64,000 bases of DNA from Acidobacteriota bacterium (GTDB lineage: Bacteria; Acidobacteriota; Thermoanaerobaculia; Gp7-AA8), in the NCBI GenBank assembly GCA_019244185.1, contig JAFATB010000014.1, positions 437,587 through 501,586 on the forward strand, in the 5' to 3' direction. The notes under the pieces were generated by a model, which had not been told where the DNA came from, did not search any database, and worked only from the letters and a program-made list of their open reading frames with translations. Position 1 is the first letter of the stretch. Each line of letters begins with the position of its first letter. The translations under genes and the position numbers were made by a program. Below are positions 7,660 through 16,798 of this stretch, in pieces.

Positions 7660-10130
7660 TGATGATCGCTTTGAATCCGTATCTGCTCGCTCTCGTCGCG
7701 CTCGTGGTGGTCGTGGCGCTCGGCTTCACCGGCGCGCCGCTGATCCTGTGGGCGCTCGCGCTCGGCGCGATCCTCTACCTCGCGTCGGCGCCGCTCTGGC
7801 TGCTCGCCGCGTTCGCCGCGGTGATGCTCGTCTTCCTCATCGTGCCGATCCGCCGCGTGCTGGTCTCGCGTCTGGTGATGAAGATCCTCGGCCCGGCGAT
7901 GCCGGCGATCTCGGAGACGGAACGCACGGCGATCGAGTCGGGCGCGGTGTGGGCGGAGGGCGAGCTCTTCTCCGGCAAGCCGGACTTCCGGAAGCTGATG
8001 AACGAGAGCTATCCGACGCTGACCGCCGAAGAACGCGCGTTTCTCGACGGTCCCGTCGACGAGCTCTGCGCCGTGCTCGACGACTGGGAAATCTGGGAGC
8101 GCCGCGAGCTGCCGCGCGAGGCGTGGGATGTCATCAAGCGCCACAAGTTCCTCGGCATGATCATCCCGAAGGAGTACGGCGGACTCGGATTCTCCGCGCT
8201 CGCGCACAGCGAAGTGATCCTCAAGCTCGCGAGCCGCTCGCTGCCCGCGTGCATCACGGTGATGGTGCCGAACTCGCTCGGCCCCGCGGAGCTGCTCGTC
8301 CACTACGGCACCGACGAACAGAAGCGGTACCTCTTGCCGCGACTCGCGAGCGGCGAAGAGATCCCCTGCTTCGCGCTGACGGAACCGGGCGCGGGCTCCG
8401 ACGCCGGCTCGATCACGTCGAACGGAACGCTCTTCAAAGGCGAGGACGGCAAGCTCTACATCCGCCTCGAATGGAACAAGCGCTACATCACGCTCGCGGC
8501 GATCGCGACGCTGCTCGGCCTCGCGTTCCGCCTACGCGATCCGGAGAACCTGCTCGGCCAGGGCGAAGACCTCGGCATCACCTGCGCGCTGATTCCGACG
8601 ACGACGCCGGGCGTCGTGCTCGGCCGCCGTCACGATCCGCTGTTCACGCCGTTCTACAACTGCCCGACGCAGGGCCACGACGTAGTCGTGCCGGTCGACG
8701 CGGTGGTCGGCGGCGTCGAAGGCTGTGGCAAAGGGTGGCGGATGCTCACCGAGTCGCTCGCGGCCGGCCGCGGCATCTCGCTGCCCGCGCAGAGCACGGG
8801 CGGGACGAAGCTCGCCACGCGCGTCATCAGCGCGTACGCGTCGATCCGCAAGCAGTTCGGCCTGCCGATCGGCAAGTTCGAAGGGATCGAAGAGCCGATC
8901 GCGCGCATCGCCGGCTTCAACTACCTGCTCGACGCCATGCGCAAGTACACGCTCGGCGCGATCGACAGCGGCATCAAGCCGGCGGTGGTGACGGCGATGG
9001 CGAAGTACAACGCGACGGAGATCGGCCGCAAGGTCGTGAACGACGCCATGGACATCGCCGGCGGCTCCGGCATCTCGCGCGGTCCGCGCAACCTGCTCGC
9101 GCACTTTTACGTCGCCACGCCGATCGGCATCACCGTCGAAGGCGCGAACATCCTCACGCGCACGCTGATCATCTTCGGCCAGGGTGCGTTGCGCGCGCAT
9201 CCGTACGCGCTGCTCGAGGTGAACGCGATCGCCGCGCGCGATCTGGCCGCATTCGACCGCGCGTTCTGGGGACACGCGGGTCACATCGTGCGCAACCTCA
9301 CGCGCGCGATCGTGCTGTCGGTGACGCGCGGCGCGCTCGCCGGCAGCCCTGTGAGCGGCAGCACGGCGCGCTACTACCGGCGGCTGTCGTGGGCGTCGGC
9401 GACGTTCGCGATCATGGCGGACGTGGCGATGGGCGCGCTCGGCGGCTCGCTGAAACTGAAGGAGAAGCTCACCGGCCGCTACGGCGACATCCTGTCGTGG
9501 ATGTACATTGGTACCGCGGTACTCCGCCGCTACGAAGCGGAAGGACGGCGCAAGGAAGACCTGCCGTTCGTCCACTTCTCGATGAACCACGCGCTGTACG
9601 AAATTCAGAAAGCATTCGACGGCATCTTCGCCAACCTGCCCGTGCCCGGCCTCGGCTGGTTCTTCCGCGGACCGCTGCGCATGTGGTCGAACCTCAACGC
9701 GCTCGCCGGCGAGGCGAACGATCAGCACACGCACAAGATCGCGACGCTGATCCTCAGCGACACCGAACAGCGCCTACGCCACACGGAAGGCATTTACATG
9801 CCGCAAAACACGCTCGAGCACCTAAGCCTGCTCGACGAGACGTTCCGCCTCGTCAAGCGTGCCGAGGCGGCGGAGAAGAAGGTGCGCGCGGCCGTGAAGG
9901 CGAAGGCGCTGCCGAAGCTCAAGGGCGCGGCCTCGTTCGATGCCGCACTCGCGAACGGCGTGATCACGCAGGCCGAGCGCGACGACCTCGGGCGCGCCGA
10001 CGAGTTGCGCGCCGAGGCGATCGAGGTCGACTCCTTCACGCAGGAGGAGTACCTCAACCACCAATCGCCCGGCGTGCTCGAGCGCGTCCACGAAGCGGAG
10101 GAGCCGCTGCTCGTCGATACGGTGGCGTGA
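7659..10130 (+). CDS. fadE: FadE-type acyl-CoA dehydrogenase
   Basis: An 823-residue protein, close to the 814 residues of Escherichia coli FadE. It has the same layout: an N-terminal stretch of hydrophobic helices (residues 1-65), then an acyl-CoA dehydrogenase core with the substrate/FAD-binding motif FALTEPGAGSDAGS, STGGTKLATRVISAY and RKQFGLPIGKFEGIEEPIAR, then the long C-terminal extension typical of FadE. It catalyses the first, FAD-dependent step of fatty acid beta-oxidation. The start overlaps the upstream membrane gene; a second in-frame ATG follows immediately. No other beta-oxidation gene is adjacent. Confidence 0.93.
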   Translation: MMIALNPYLLALVALVVVVALGFTGAPLILWALALGAILYLASAPLWLLAAFAAVMLVFLIVPIRRVLVSRLVMKILGPAMPAISETERTAIESGAVWAEGELFSGKPDFRKLMNESYPTLTAEERAFLDGPVDELCAVLDDWEIWERRELPREAWDVIKRHKFLGMIIPKEYGGLGFSALAHSEVILKLASRSLPACITVMVPNSLGPAELLVHYGTDEQKRYLLPRLASGEEIPCFALTEPGAGSDAGSITSNGTLFKGEDGKLYIRLEWNKRYITLAAIATLLGLAFRLRDPENLLGQGEDLGITCALIPTTTPGVVLGRRHDPLFTPFYNCPTQGHDVVVPVDAVVGGVEGCGKGWRMLTESLAAGRGISLPAQSTGGTKLATRVISAYASIRKQFGLPIGKFEGIEEPIARIAGFNYLLDAMRKYTLGAIDSGIKPAVVTAMAKYNATEIGRKVVNDAMDIAGGSGISRGPRNLLAHFYVATPIGITVEGANILTRTLIIFGQGALRAHPYALLEVNAIAARDLAAFDRAFWGHAGHIVRNLTRAIVLSVTRGALAGSPVSGSTARYYRRLSWASATFAIMADVAMGALGGSLKLKEKLTGRYGDILSWMYIGTAVLRRYEAEGRRKEDLPFVHFSMNHALYEIQKAFDGIFANLPVPGLGWFFRGPLRMWSNLNALAGEANDQHTHKIATLILSDTEQRLRHTEGIYMPQNTLEHLSLLDETFRLVKRAEAAEKKVRAAVKAKALPKLKGAASFDAALANGVITQAERDDLGRADELRAEAIEVDSFTQEEYLNHQSPGVLERVHEAEEPLLVDTVA

Positions 10131-10143
10131 GCCGCGGCTGCGA

Positions 10144-10899
10144 TCACGGGTAACCGGAGTTCGAGCAGTCGGGGCCGAGGCCGACCGGCGGACCGTCATC
10201 GTCGTCGGGTTTGCCGCCGTGGCAATCGACGGAGTACGACCAGTCCTTCGGGTGGCCGAGGAGCGCTTTCGCGACGCCGAGGTGCAGTGCGAAATGCGGT
10301 TTGTCGTGGGGCGGTCGATCGTCGCTCATGTGCGTGATGGTGACCGTTGCGTTGTTCTTCAGCGGGATCGGTACGCCGCGTCCGGGAGCATCGATCGGCG
10401 CGACGATCAACTGCGGCGACGGCAGCTCGACTTCGAGGTATGCCGCGGTCGCCTGGCCGTAGCATTCGGTGCTCAGCGCTCCGGCGTAAACATCGAACAG
10501 CGCGTGGACTCTCTGGCCGAGCATCACGTCAGGGTCGGCGACGACGGGACGTTGTGGCGTACGTAACCGGGGCAGCTTGCGCCAGCTGTCCGCGCGCAAC
10601 GGTGTGCCCGAGCCTGCGAGCCGGAACGCTGCCCGATTGATGCTCCACGTGTACACCGGCTCGTCCGGTTCCAGCGTGAGCAGTGCCGGAATGCGTGGCG
10701 GATCGCCGTCGAGATCCGCCTGCGCGATCGTGAGCCTCGGGAAGTGATGAGGGATGTCGTCGAACCATTCATCGGATCGTTTCTGCGGGAGCAGAACACG
10801 ATGGGGGATCTCGCCGAGCGGCCATTCGCCTTCGTCTTGTGGCCATTCTTCTCGATTGAAGTGCGTGCAGATGCCGATGAACTTCACTGTGATCGCCAC
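10144..10899 (-). CDS. Unrecognised soluble protein, third gene of the sigma/CHAT operon
   Basis: A 251-residue protein without signal peptide or membrane segment; I recognise no family. It begins VAITVKFIGICTHF and ends in an Asp-rich, Pro-rich tail (KPDDDDGPPVGLGPDCSNSGYP region). The middle has a Trp/Tyr-containing beta-rich segment (YTWSINRAAFRL). The GTG start at 10899 is fixed by a near-perfect Shine-Dalgarno (AAGGAGGAGG) immediately upstream. Only 14 bases separate it from the stop of the anti-sigma/TPR/CHAT protease gene, so it should be the last gene of that operon. As a dedicated neighbour of a caspase-like protease it could be a substrate, regulator or effector, which is inference from position only. 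Confidence 0.7.
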   Translation of the reverse strand: MAITVKFIGICTHFNREEWPQDEGEWPLGEIPHRVLLPQKRSDEWFDDIPHHFPRLTIAQADLDGDPPRIPALLTLEPDEPVYTWSINRAAFRLAGSGTPLRADSWRKLPRLRTPQRPVVADPDVMLGQRVHALFDVYAGALSTECYGQATAAYLEVELPSPQLIVAPIDAPGRGVPIPLKNNATVTITHMSDDRPPHDKPHFALHLGVAKALLGHPKDWSYSVDCHGGKPDDDDGPPVGLGPDCSNSGYP

Positions 10900-10913
10900 A
10901 ACCTCCTCCTTTC

Positions 10914-13900
10914 CTAAGGCACGTGATTCGTGAGCAGCGCGAGGCTTTGCCAGCCGCGCAATCGTTGGCGTTGCACTTCGCGCAGCGCGTCGATGGGGGC
11001 GACGCCGCGTTGGAGCTCGCGATGGAGTTCGAGGAACAGCGCGTGCGCGTCGGCGTCGGCGACCGGCGTGAGCGTGCCGATGACGTCGCGGGCGCCGGCG
11101 GCGGCGAAGGCGGCGCCGAGGCTGAGCGCGCGGGCGTCGGCGGCATCGGGCGCGCGCAGGGTGTTGCAGCCGGCGAGGACGACGAGCTGCGCGCGGATCG
11201 GCGTCGACGCGATCGAGGCGGCGTGGACGCGGCGTCCGGCGAAGACGAGCGCGGCGCCATCGTCGGGCTCCTCCGCGGTGTGGCCGGCGAGATGGACGAC
11301 GTCGGCGTGTGAGGCGGCGTCGACGAACGCGGGAAACGTCGCGCGGCTCGCCTCGACTTCGACCACGTTCGCGTAGAGCGGCCGCAGCTCCGCGATCTCG
11401 TTCGCCGCGCCGGGCAATGCGGCGAATCCCGTTCCGGCGCCGCTCGGGAGCATCACGGCAGCGAGCGAATGCGCGACGCGCGGCGGCGTATTCGGCTGCA
11501 GATCGCTCGCGCGTGCGGCGCGCGCGACGGCGACGCGTTCGACGAGCGCGTGTTGATGCGCATCCTCCAGCGCGGCGAACGGCGTCGTGTCGAGCGGCGG
11601 CTCGGCGACGAAGACGACCGCGCGGCTCGCGTCGAGCGCGTGCGAGAACGGCCGCACCGCGACGTCGTAGAGATGCTCGCGATCGCCGCGCGCGACATCG
11701 AACGAGCTCGCGGTCACGCAGAACGCGACCACTTCCCGCGGCAGCAGCGCGAGCTCGATGACGGCGGTGTTGCTGCCGCGCAGCCGAGCCTGCAGCGTGA
11801 CGACGTCGATGTTGCCGGAGCGCGCTTTCTCCGCGAGCGCGAACGCGCGCTGCCGATCGTCGCGCGCGAGCGCGAGAGCGATCGCCTCGTCGAACAGCGC
11901 GTCGCCCGCATCGAGGACGCCCGTGCCGACGATCGAGCCGGCGACGCGGATCGGATGTCGCGCGAGCGCGGCGATACCGTCGTCGAGATCGCGCGCCGCT
12001 CCCGCCGTATCGCCGCGCGTCATCGCGTTCCTCGCGCGCAGCAGCAGCGCCTCGGGCAGATAGAGCGGCAACGCGCGCGCGCGATACGTCTCGATCGCGC
12101 GCGTCAGCGGCGTCGCCGCATCGCCGCGCAGCGCGAGCGACACCGCGCCGTCGGCGAAATCGACGTCGGCGAGCGCGCGCGCACGCCGCGCGGCGTCGGC
12201 GATCCGCGCGGCGGCGGACGCGGCCTCGCGGACGATGGTCGTCGCCGAGGAATCGCCGAGGCGCGACGCGAGCACGGCCTGGCGCACGAGCGCGTCGGCG
12301 ACGAGCGCGTCGTCGCCGGTGTCGCGATCGGCGTCGAGCTCGAGGGCGAGCAGCGCGCGCGCCGGGTCGAGGTGTCCGGCGCGCAGGTCCATGCGGCTCG
12401 CGTCGCCGAGGCTCACGGCGAGATTGATCGCTTGCCCCTGGGTGCCGAGCGCCGCGAACGAGCGGATGCGCGCCGCCCACGACGCGTCGCGGCGGCCGAG
12501 CGACGCGAGCGCATCGGCGAGCAGCGCGTCGGCGAACGCCGCGTTGCCGCGTTCGCCGAGGCGATGAAACGCGGACTGCGCGGAATCGAGCAGCGGCTCC
12601 GCGCCGCTCCAGTCGCCGTCGGTCATCGCCGCGAGTCCGAGCTGCCGCTCGACTTGCGCGCGCATCGCCGGATACGCGGGCGGAAGCTCGTCGCGCAACG
12701 CGGCGAGCTCCGCGCGCGCGTCCTGCTGCTGATCGAACGCGGCGCATGCGGCGAAGAGCCGCGCGACGAACGCCATCGGACTGTGCGCGGCTGCGAACGC
12801 GCTTGCGGCGCGGCGCAGTTCCGGCTCGGCATCGCGCGGCTGGCCGCGGCTGTAGACGATGCGCGCGCGGCGATACGTCGCATGCGCGTCGGCGAGTGCG
12901 CGCCGTTCGTCGGCATTCGCGCGATCGATCGTCGCGACCGCATCGCGCAGGAGTTGCTCGCCTGATTGCGCGGCGATTGCGTTGCCGGACGCGCGGGCGA
13001 GCGCGAGCGCGTCGTCCGCGGCGCGCGTGTCGCCGTGCAGCAGCGCATCCGCCCACTGGCCAAGCCATTCCGCCTCGCCCCACGTGCGGCACTCCTGCGG
13101 GAACTCCGCGACGAACGCGCGCACCGCGGCGTCGTCGTGCGCGGCGACCGCGCGCGCGAAACGCGGCAGCTCGCGGCGGAAGCGCGACGTGTCGCTCTCG
13201 CGCGGCGCGCGCCGCAAGTGTTCGCGCGCTTCGTTGGCCCACGGCGACGAAGGATCGGCGTCGACGTAACGCTGCCACGCGCGGGCCGCCTCGTTCGCGA
13301 GGCCGAGGTGCTCGAGGATCAGCGCGCGGTTGAAGAGCGCGGGCACGAAACGCGCGTTCACGCGCAGCGCGCGATCGGCGGACGCGAGCGCCTCGCTGAA
13401 GAGTGACGTGTGTCCTTGCGCGGTCGCGGCGGCGTCCTGCGCCGCGGCGAGGTCGCTCCAGATCGCGGGATCGTTCGGCGCGTGTTCGACGGCCGCGCGC
13501 AGACGCGCGATCGCCGCGGACGGATCGTCGACGACGAGCATGGCCACGCCGGCCGCGTGTTGTGCGTCCGCCGACGGCGCGCGCTCGGCGGTTTCGTTCA
13601 GTTCGCCGGCGAGGCCGATGAGCTTCATCGACGCGGTGTCGCGACGCGTCGACGGTCCGCGCTCGGGGCCGCGATACGGCGCCCACGGGAACGCGCCGGA
13701 GAGGCGCGCCTCGACCGGACGCGCGTCACGCGGCAGCAGCGCGGCGATGCGCGCGAGCGGCGCGCGGCGTTGCAGCGCGTACGGCACCGTCACCAGCAGC
13801 GCGAGCATCGCCGCCGCGGCGACGGCGAGCCACCAGCGATTCGTCGCCGGCGGCTGCGCGGTGATGCCCTCCTCGTGAAAGGCCTCGTTCGCCGCGTCGA

Positions 13901-14021
13901 TGGTCGCGCGGCATTCGGCGCAGCCGTCGAGGTGCGCGACCACGGTCTGCAGTTCGGCGCGCGTCAGCCGGCCTTCGACGAAGGCGGCGAGCGTTCCGGG
14001 TGGCGGGTGCGGCGTCGTCAC
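10914..14021 (-). CDS. Zinc-finger anti-sigma / TPR / CHAT protease fusion
   Basis: A 1035-residue protein. Residues 30-37 form an HxxxCxxC anti-sigma zinc finger (H30, C34, C37). A single transmembrane helix lies at about 64-83. A long alpha-helical TPR-like region follows (clear units near residues 140-270 and further repeats to about 700). The C-terminal CHAT caspase-like domain has the catalytic His in HLAGHT (H914) and Cys in LVVLAGCNT (C952). The GTG start overlaps the sigma-factor stop (GTGA), so the two are translationally coupled. With one membrane helix, the sigma-binding finger would be cytoplasmic and the TPR-CHAT part periplasmic. The likely role is a membrane anti-sigma factor whose release is controlled by, or controls, proteolysis. 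Confidence 0.88.
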   Translation of the reverse strand: MTTPHPPPGTLAAFVEGRLTRAELQTVVAHLDGCAECRATIDAANEAFHEEGITAQPPATNRWWLAVAAAAMLALLVTVPYALQRRAPLARIAALLPRDARPVEARLSGAFPWAPYRGPERGPSTRRDTASMKLIGLAGELNETAERAPSADAQHAAGVAMLVVDDPSAAIARLRAAVEHAPNDPAIWSDLAAAQDAAATAQGHTSLFSEALASADRALRVNARFVPALFNRALILEHLGLANEAARAWQRYVDADPSSPWANEAREHLRRAPRESDTSRFRRELPRFARAVAAHDDAAVRAFVAEFPQECRTWGEAEWLGQWADALLHGDTRAADDALALARASGNAIAAQSGEQLLRDAVATIDRANADERRALADAHATYRRARIVYSRGQPRDAEPELRRAASAFAAAHSPMAFVARLFAACAAFDQQQDARAELAALRDELPPAYPAMRAQVERQLGLAAMTDGDWSGAEPLLDSAQSAFHRLGERGNAAFADALLADALASLGRRDASWAARIRSFAALGTQGQAINLAVSLGDASRMDLRAGHLDPARALLALELDADRDTGDDALVADALVRQAVLASRLGDSSATTIVREAASAAARIADAARRARALADVDFADGAVSLALRGDAATPLTRAIETYRARALPLYLPEALLLRARNAMTRGDTAGAARDLDDGIAALARHPIRVAGSIVGTGVLDAGDALFDEAIALALARDDRQRAFALAEKARSGNIDVVTLQARLRGSNTAVIELALLPREVVAFCVTASSFDVARGDREHLYDVAVRPFSHALDASRAVVFVAEPPLDTTPFAALEDAHQHALVERVAVARAARASDLQPNTPPRVAHSLAAVMLPSGAGTGFAALPGAANEIAELRPLYANVVEVEASRATFPAFVDAASHADVVHLAGHTAEEPDDGAALVFAGRRVHAASIASTPIRAQLVVLAGCNTLRAPDAADARALSLGAAFAAAGARDVIGTLTPVADADAHALFLELHRELQRGVAPIDALREVQRQRLRGWQSLALLTNHVP

Positions 14022-14848
14022 GTGCGAGACTCTCCTTCCGACTTGGACTGCCGCGGCGGCTCCGGTTTCCCGAGGCCGAGGTCGGGCGCGTCGATCGTCT
14101 CGAGCGCGTCGAAGAGCGTGGCGGCGTCGATGGACGCGGCTTCGAGCGCCTTGCGCAGCCGCGCGAGCAACGCTTCCTGACGGCGATACAGCGGCCGCTG
14201 CGGCACGCGCAGCATGCGCGAGACGTCGGCGATGCTGACGTTCGAGCCGAAGCGCAATCGGATCAGCACGCGATCTTCCGGCGGCCACGACTCCATCGCC
14301 GCGCGGATCGCGTGCGCCGCGCGCGCGGCGGTGCGCGACGCGTCGCGGGCGAGAGCGCGCGCGTCGGCGGTGTCGGGCGCGGCGACGGCGACCCCATCGT
14401 CTTCGAGCACGACCGCGCGCATGCGCGGCGCGCGCTGCGGCAGGCGCGCGACGAGCGCCTCGAGTCCGGCGCGCGTGAGCTCGGGCTCGAGTCCGCGCGC
14501 GAGCGGCAGCACTTCATCGAGCGGACGGCGGTCGCGCAGGACCAGCGTTTCGACGAGCACCGCGGCCGCGCCGAGGCGCCGTGCTTCCGCCGACGGATGC
14601 CAGCGCCCGGTGTCGTGGATGCGCTGATCGAACAGCATCCGCTGCATGACCACGGTGAGATACGTCGCCACCGACGAACGCTCCTCGAACGCGCGCAGCG
14701 CCGCGTAGTCGCTCTCGATCATCGCCACCTTCACGTCGGACGCAAAATCCTCCGCGTCCGCGTCGGAGAGTCCCGCGCGGCGGCAGAGGCGTACGGCAAT
14801 CCGGTCGATCAGCGGCAGCTGCTCCCGAAAGAGCTCCGCGGCTTCCAT
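14018..14848 (-). CDS. ECF-like RNA polymerase sigma factor
   Basis: A 276-residue sigma-70-family protein. Region 2 spans about residues 5-75 (LFREQLPLIDRIAVRLCRR, then EDFASDVKVAMIE and SSVATYLTVVMQRMLFDQRI). Region 4 is near residues 188-240 (WPPEDRVLIRLRFG, then VSIADVSRMLRVPQRPLYRR), which should contact the -35 element. The linker is longer than in typical ECF factors and a 40-residue charged tail follows. It is the first gene of a three-gene operon, with its TGA inside the GTG start of the cognate anti-sigma/CHAT gene. It directs RNA polymerase to an unknown regulon when its anti-sigma partner releases it. Confidence 0.85.
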   Translation of the reverse strand: MEAAELFREQLPLIDRIAVRLCRRAGLSDADAEDFASDVKVAMIESDYAALRAFEERSSVATYLTVVMQRMLFDQRIHDTGRWHPSAEARRLGAAAVLVETLVLRDRRPLDEVLPLARGLEPELTRAGLEALVARLPQRAPRMRAVVLEDDGVAVAAPDTADARALARDASRTAARAAHAIRAAMESWPPEDRVLIRLRFGSNVSIADVSRMLRVPQRPLYRRQEALLARLRKALEAASIDAATLFDALETIDAPDLGLGKPEPPRQSKSEGESRT

Positions 14849-14930
14849 GGGCGTGAACGAAGTGTACGCGGAAGGGTGGAGAGATGGCAGGGTGTCGAGG
14901 TGTCCGGCCGAGCTCGGCTACCATTCGCTC

Positions 14931-16274
14931 ATGGCGGAACAGAACGGCGCGCGTTATCCGATCGGACGAATCATCTTCGCCTCCGGCCTCGGCACGATGA
15001 TCGAGTGGTACGACTTCTACATCTTCGGCAGCCTGGCCGTGGTCATGTCCGAGCTGATGTTCCCGTCGGGCAATCCGGCGTGGGCGCTCATCAAGACGTG
15101 GGCGCTCTTCGCCACCGGCTTCATCGTGCGGCCGTTCGGCGCGATCGTGTTCGGGCGCATCGGCGATCGCGTCGGCCGCAAGTACGCGTTCATGGTCACG
15201 CTCACGATCATGGGGCTCTCGACGTTCCTCATCGGCCTGCTGCCGACGTACGCGACCATCGGCGCGCTCGCGCCGGCGATCCTGCTCGTGCTGCGCCTTC
15301 TGCAGGGACTCGCGCTCGGCGGCGAGTACGGCGGCGCGGCGGTGTACGTCGCCGAGCACGTGCCCGATCGGAAGCGCGGCTACTACACGAGCTTCATCCA
15401 GATCACTGCCACGCTCGGCCTTTTCGTCTCGCTCGGCGTCGTGCTGGCGGTGAAGAAGTCGATGACGGACGCGGACTTCAAGGCGTGGGGCTGGCGCGTG
15501 CCGTTCCTGCTGTCGCTCGTACTCGTGGCGATGTCGTTCTACATTCGGATGAAGCTGCAGGAGTCGCCGCTGTTCCAGAGCATCAAGTCGCAGGGGAAGG
15601 CGTCGCTCGCGCCGCTCATGGAGAGCTTCGGCAACTGGAAGAATGTTCGCCTCGTGCTGCTGGTGCTTCTCGGCGCGACGGCGGGGCAGGGCGTGGTCTG
15701 GTACACGGGGCAGTTCTACGCGCTGTCGTTTCTGCAGACGGTGCTGAAGTTCGATCTCGTGACGGCGAGCGTCATCGTCGCGATCGCGCTCGCGCTGGCG
15801 ATGCCGTTCTTCGTCGTGTTCGGCGCGCTCTCCGATCGCATCGGGCGGCTGAAGGTGATGATGGCCGGCAATCTCCTCGCCGCGCTGACGTACATCCCGA
15901 TCTATCACGCGATGAAGACGTATGGTGATCCGCGGCATCCGAATCTCACGATGCTCGTTTTGCTCGTCTTCGTGCAGGTGCTGTACGTGACCATGGTGTA
16001 CGGACCGATCGCGGCGTTCCTGATCGAAGCGTTCCCGGCGCGCGTGCGCTACACCTCGTTCTCGCTTCCGTATCACCTCGGCAACGGCTGGTTCGGCGGG
16101 ACGCTGCCTCTCATCGCCGGCGTGCTCGTCGCGCGCACGGGCAACATCTACGCGGGGCTGTACTGGTCCGTCGGCATCGCGCTGATGACGTTCCTCGTCG
16201 GCTCGTTCGCGCTGAACGAGAGCCATCGCGTGCGCATCTGGGACGAGGCGCACGACGCGGTGCGGCCGGTTTGA
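14931..16274 (+). CDS. MFS transporter, metabolite:H+ symporter (MHS) family
   Basis: A 447-residue, 12-helix major facilitator. GLGTMIEWYDFYIFGSLA at about residues 19-36 is the hallmark of the MHS subfamily (ProP, KgtP, ShiA). The MFS loop motif appears as GRIGDRVGRKYAF, with a second copy GALSDRIGRLKVM in the C-terminal half. Likely substrates are small carboxylates, osmolytes or shikimate-like compounds imported with protons. The start ATG at 14931 is chosen because family homology begins right after it. It is divergent from the sigma factor gene with 82 bases between. Substrate cannot be assigned. Confidence 0.88.
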   Translation: MAEQNGARYPIGRIIFASGLGTMIEWYDFYIFGSLAVVMSELMFPSGNPAWALIKTWALFATGFIVRPFGAIVFGRIGDRVGRKYAFMVTLTIMGLSTFLIGLLPTYATIGALAPAILLVLRLLQGLALGGEYGGAAVYVAEHVPDRKRGYYTSFIQITATLGLFVSLGVVLAVKKSMTDADFKAWGWRVPFLLSLVLVAMSFYIRMKLQESPLFQSIKSQGKASLAPLMESFGNWKNVRLVLLVLLGATAGQGVVWYTGQFYALSFLQTVLKFDLVTASVIVAIALALAMPFFVVFGALSDRIGRLKVMMAGNLLAALTYIPIYHAMKTYGDPRHPNLTMLVLLVFVQVLYVTMVYGPIAAFLIEAFPARVRYTSFSLPYHLGNGWFGGTLPLIAGVLVARTGNIYAGLYWSVGIALMTFLVGSFALNESHRVRIWDEAHDAVRPV

Positions 16275-16285
16275 CGTCAGGTTCC

Positions 16286-16747
16286 CTAGACCGTGCCGCT
16301 GCGCTGATCGCCGAGGTAGTCGCGGACGGCGGAGGCGTCGCGCGGGGAGTAGAGGTAGCGGGTCCACGCCATCTGCTCGTGCAGCACGGCCCCGAGCTCC
16401 CACACGCAATACGTGCCCTTGTGCGTGCCCTGCGGGAACAGCGCGAACGGCTCGTCGCCCTCTTTCGCGTAGACGGTCTCCCACAGCTCGTTCGCGTTGC
16501 GCCAGGTGCAGACGATGAGGAAGTAGAAGCTGCCGCCGCAGCGATGCAGGATGACGAAGCCGAGGTCGCCGCGGACGTCGAGGCGTCCCGAGTCCGCCTC
16601 GGCGCAGAGGAACTCGCGCGCCGATTCGCGCAGCGCGGGATCGATCGAGCCGGCGTCGCGCTCGAGGTCGTACCACTTCAGATGCGCGCCGTTCGCGACG
16701 AGCTCCTCGCGCGGCGTGAGCTGCTTCGGGTAATGCGTGTATTCCAT
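16286..16747 (-). CDS. Conserved hypothetical protein
   Basis: A 153-residue soluble protein starting MEYTHYPKQLTPREELV. It has a compact alpha/beta look, with LGFVILHRCGGSFYFLIVCTW in the centre and YCVWELGAVLHEQMAW near the C-terminus. The family is not recognised. The start is the ATG just before the conserved-looking N-terminus. It converges with the transporter gene (12-base gap) and is divergent from the membrane protein gene that follows, with 51 bases between starts. Confidence 0.65.
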   Translation of the reverse strand: MEYTHYPKQLTPREELVANGAHLKWYDLERDAGSIDPALRESAREFLCAEADSGRLDVRGDLGFVILHRCGGSFYFLIVCTWRNANELWETVYAKEGDEPFALFPQGTHKGTYCVWELGAVLHEQMAWTRYLYSPRDASAVRDYLGDQRSGTV

Positions 16748-16798
16748 GCGCGCATCGTAAAGAGTTTTCGCGCGGCGCGTCGAGGCGTCTAAACGGAC

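Noticed and set aside
10130..10139. AGCCGCGGCT palindrome after fadE as terminator
   Set aside because: Five-bp half-sites with no loop or T-run; expected by chance in this GC-rich DNA.
10144..14848. Type III-E CRISPR/Craspase-like system
   Set aside because: TPR-CHAT and a sigma factor are present, but no cas genes, no repeat array and no Csx30-like gene are visible; the anti-sigma finger is fused to the protease instead.
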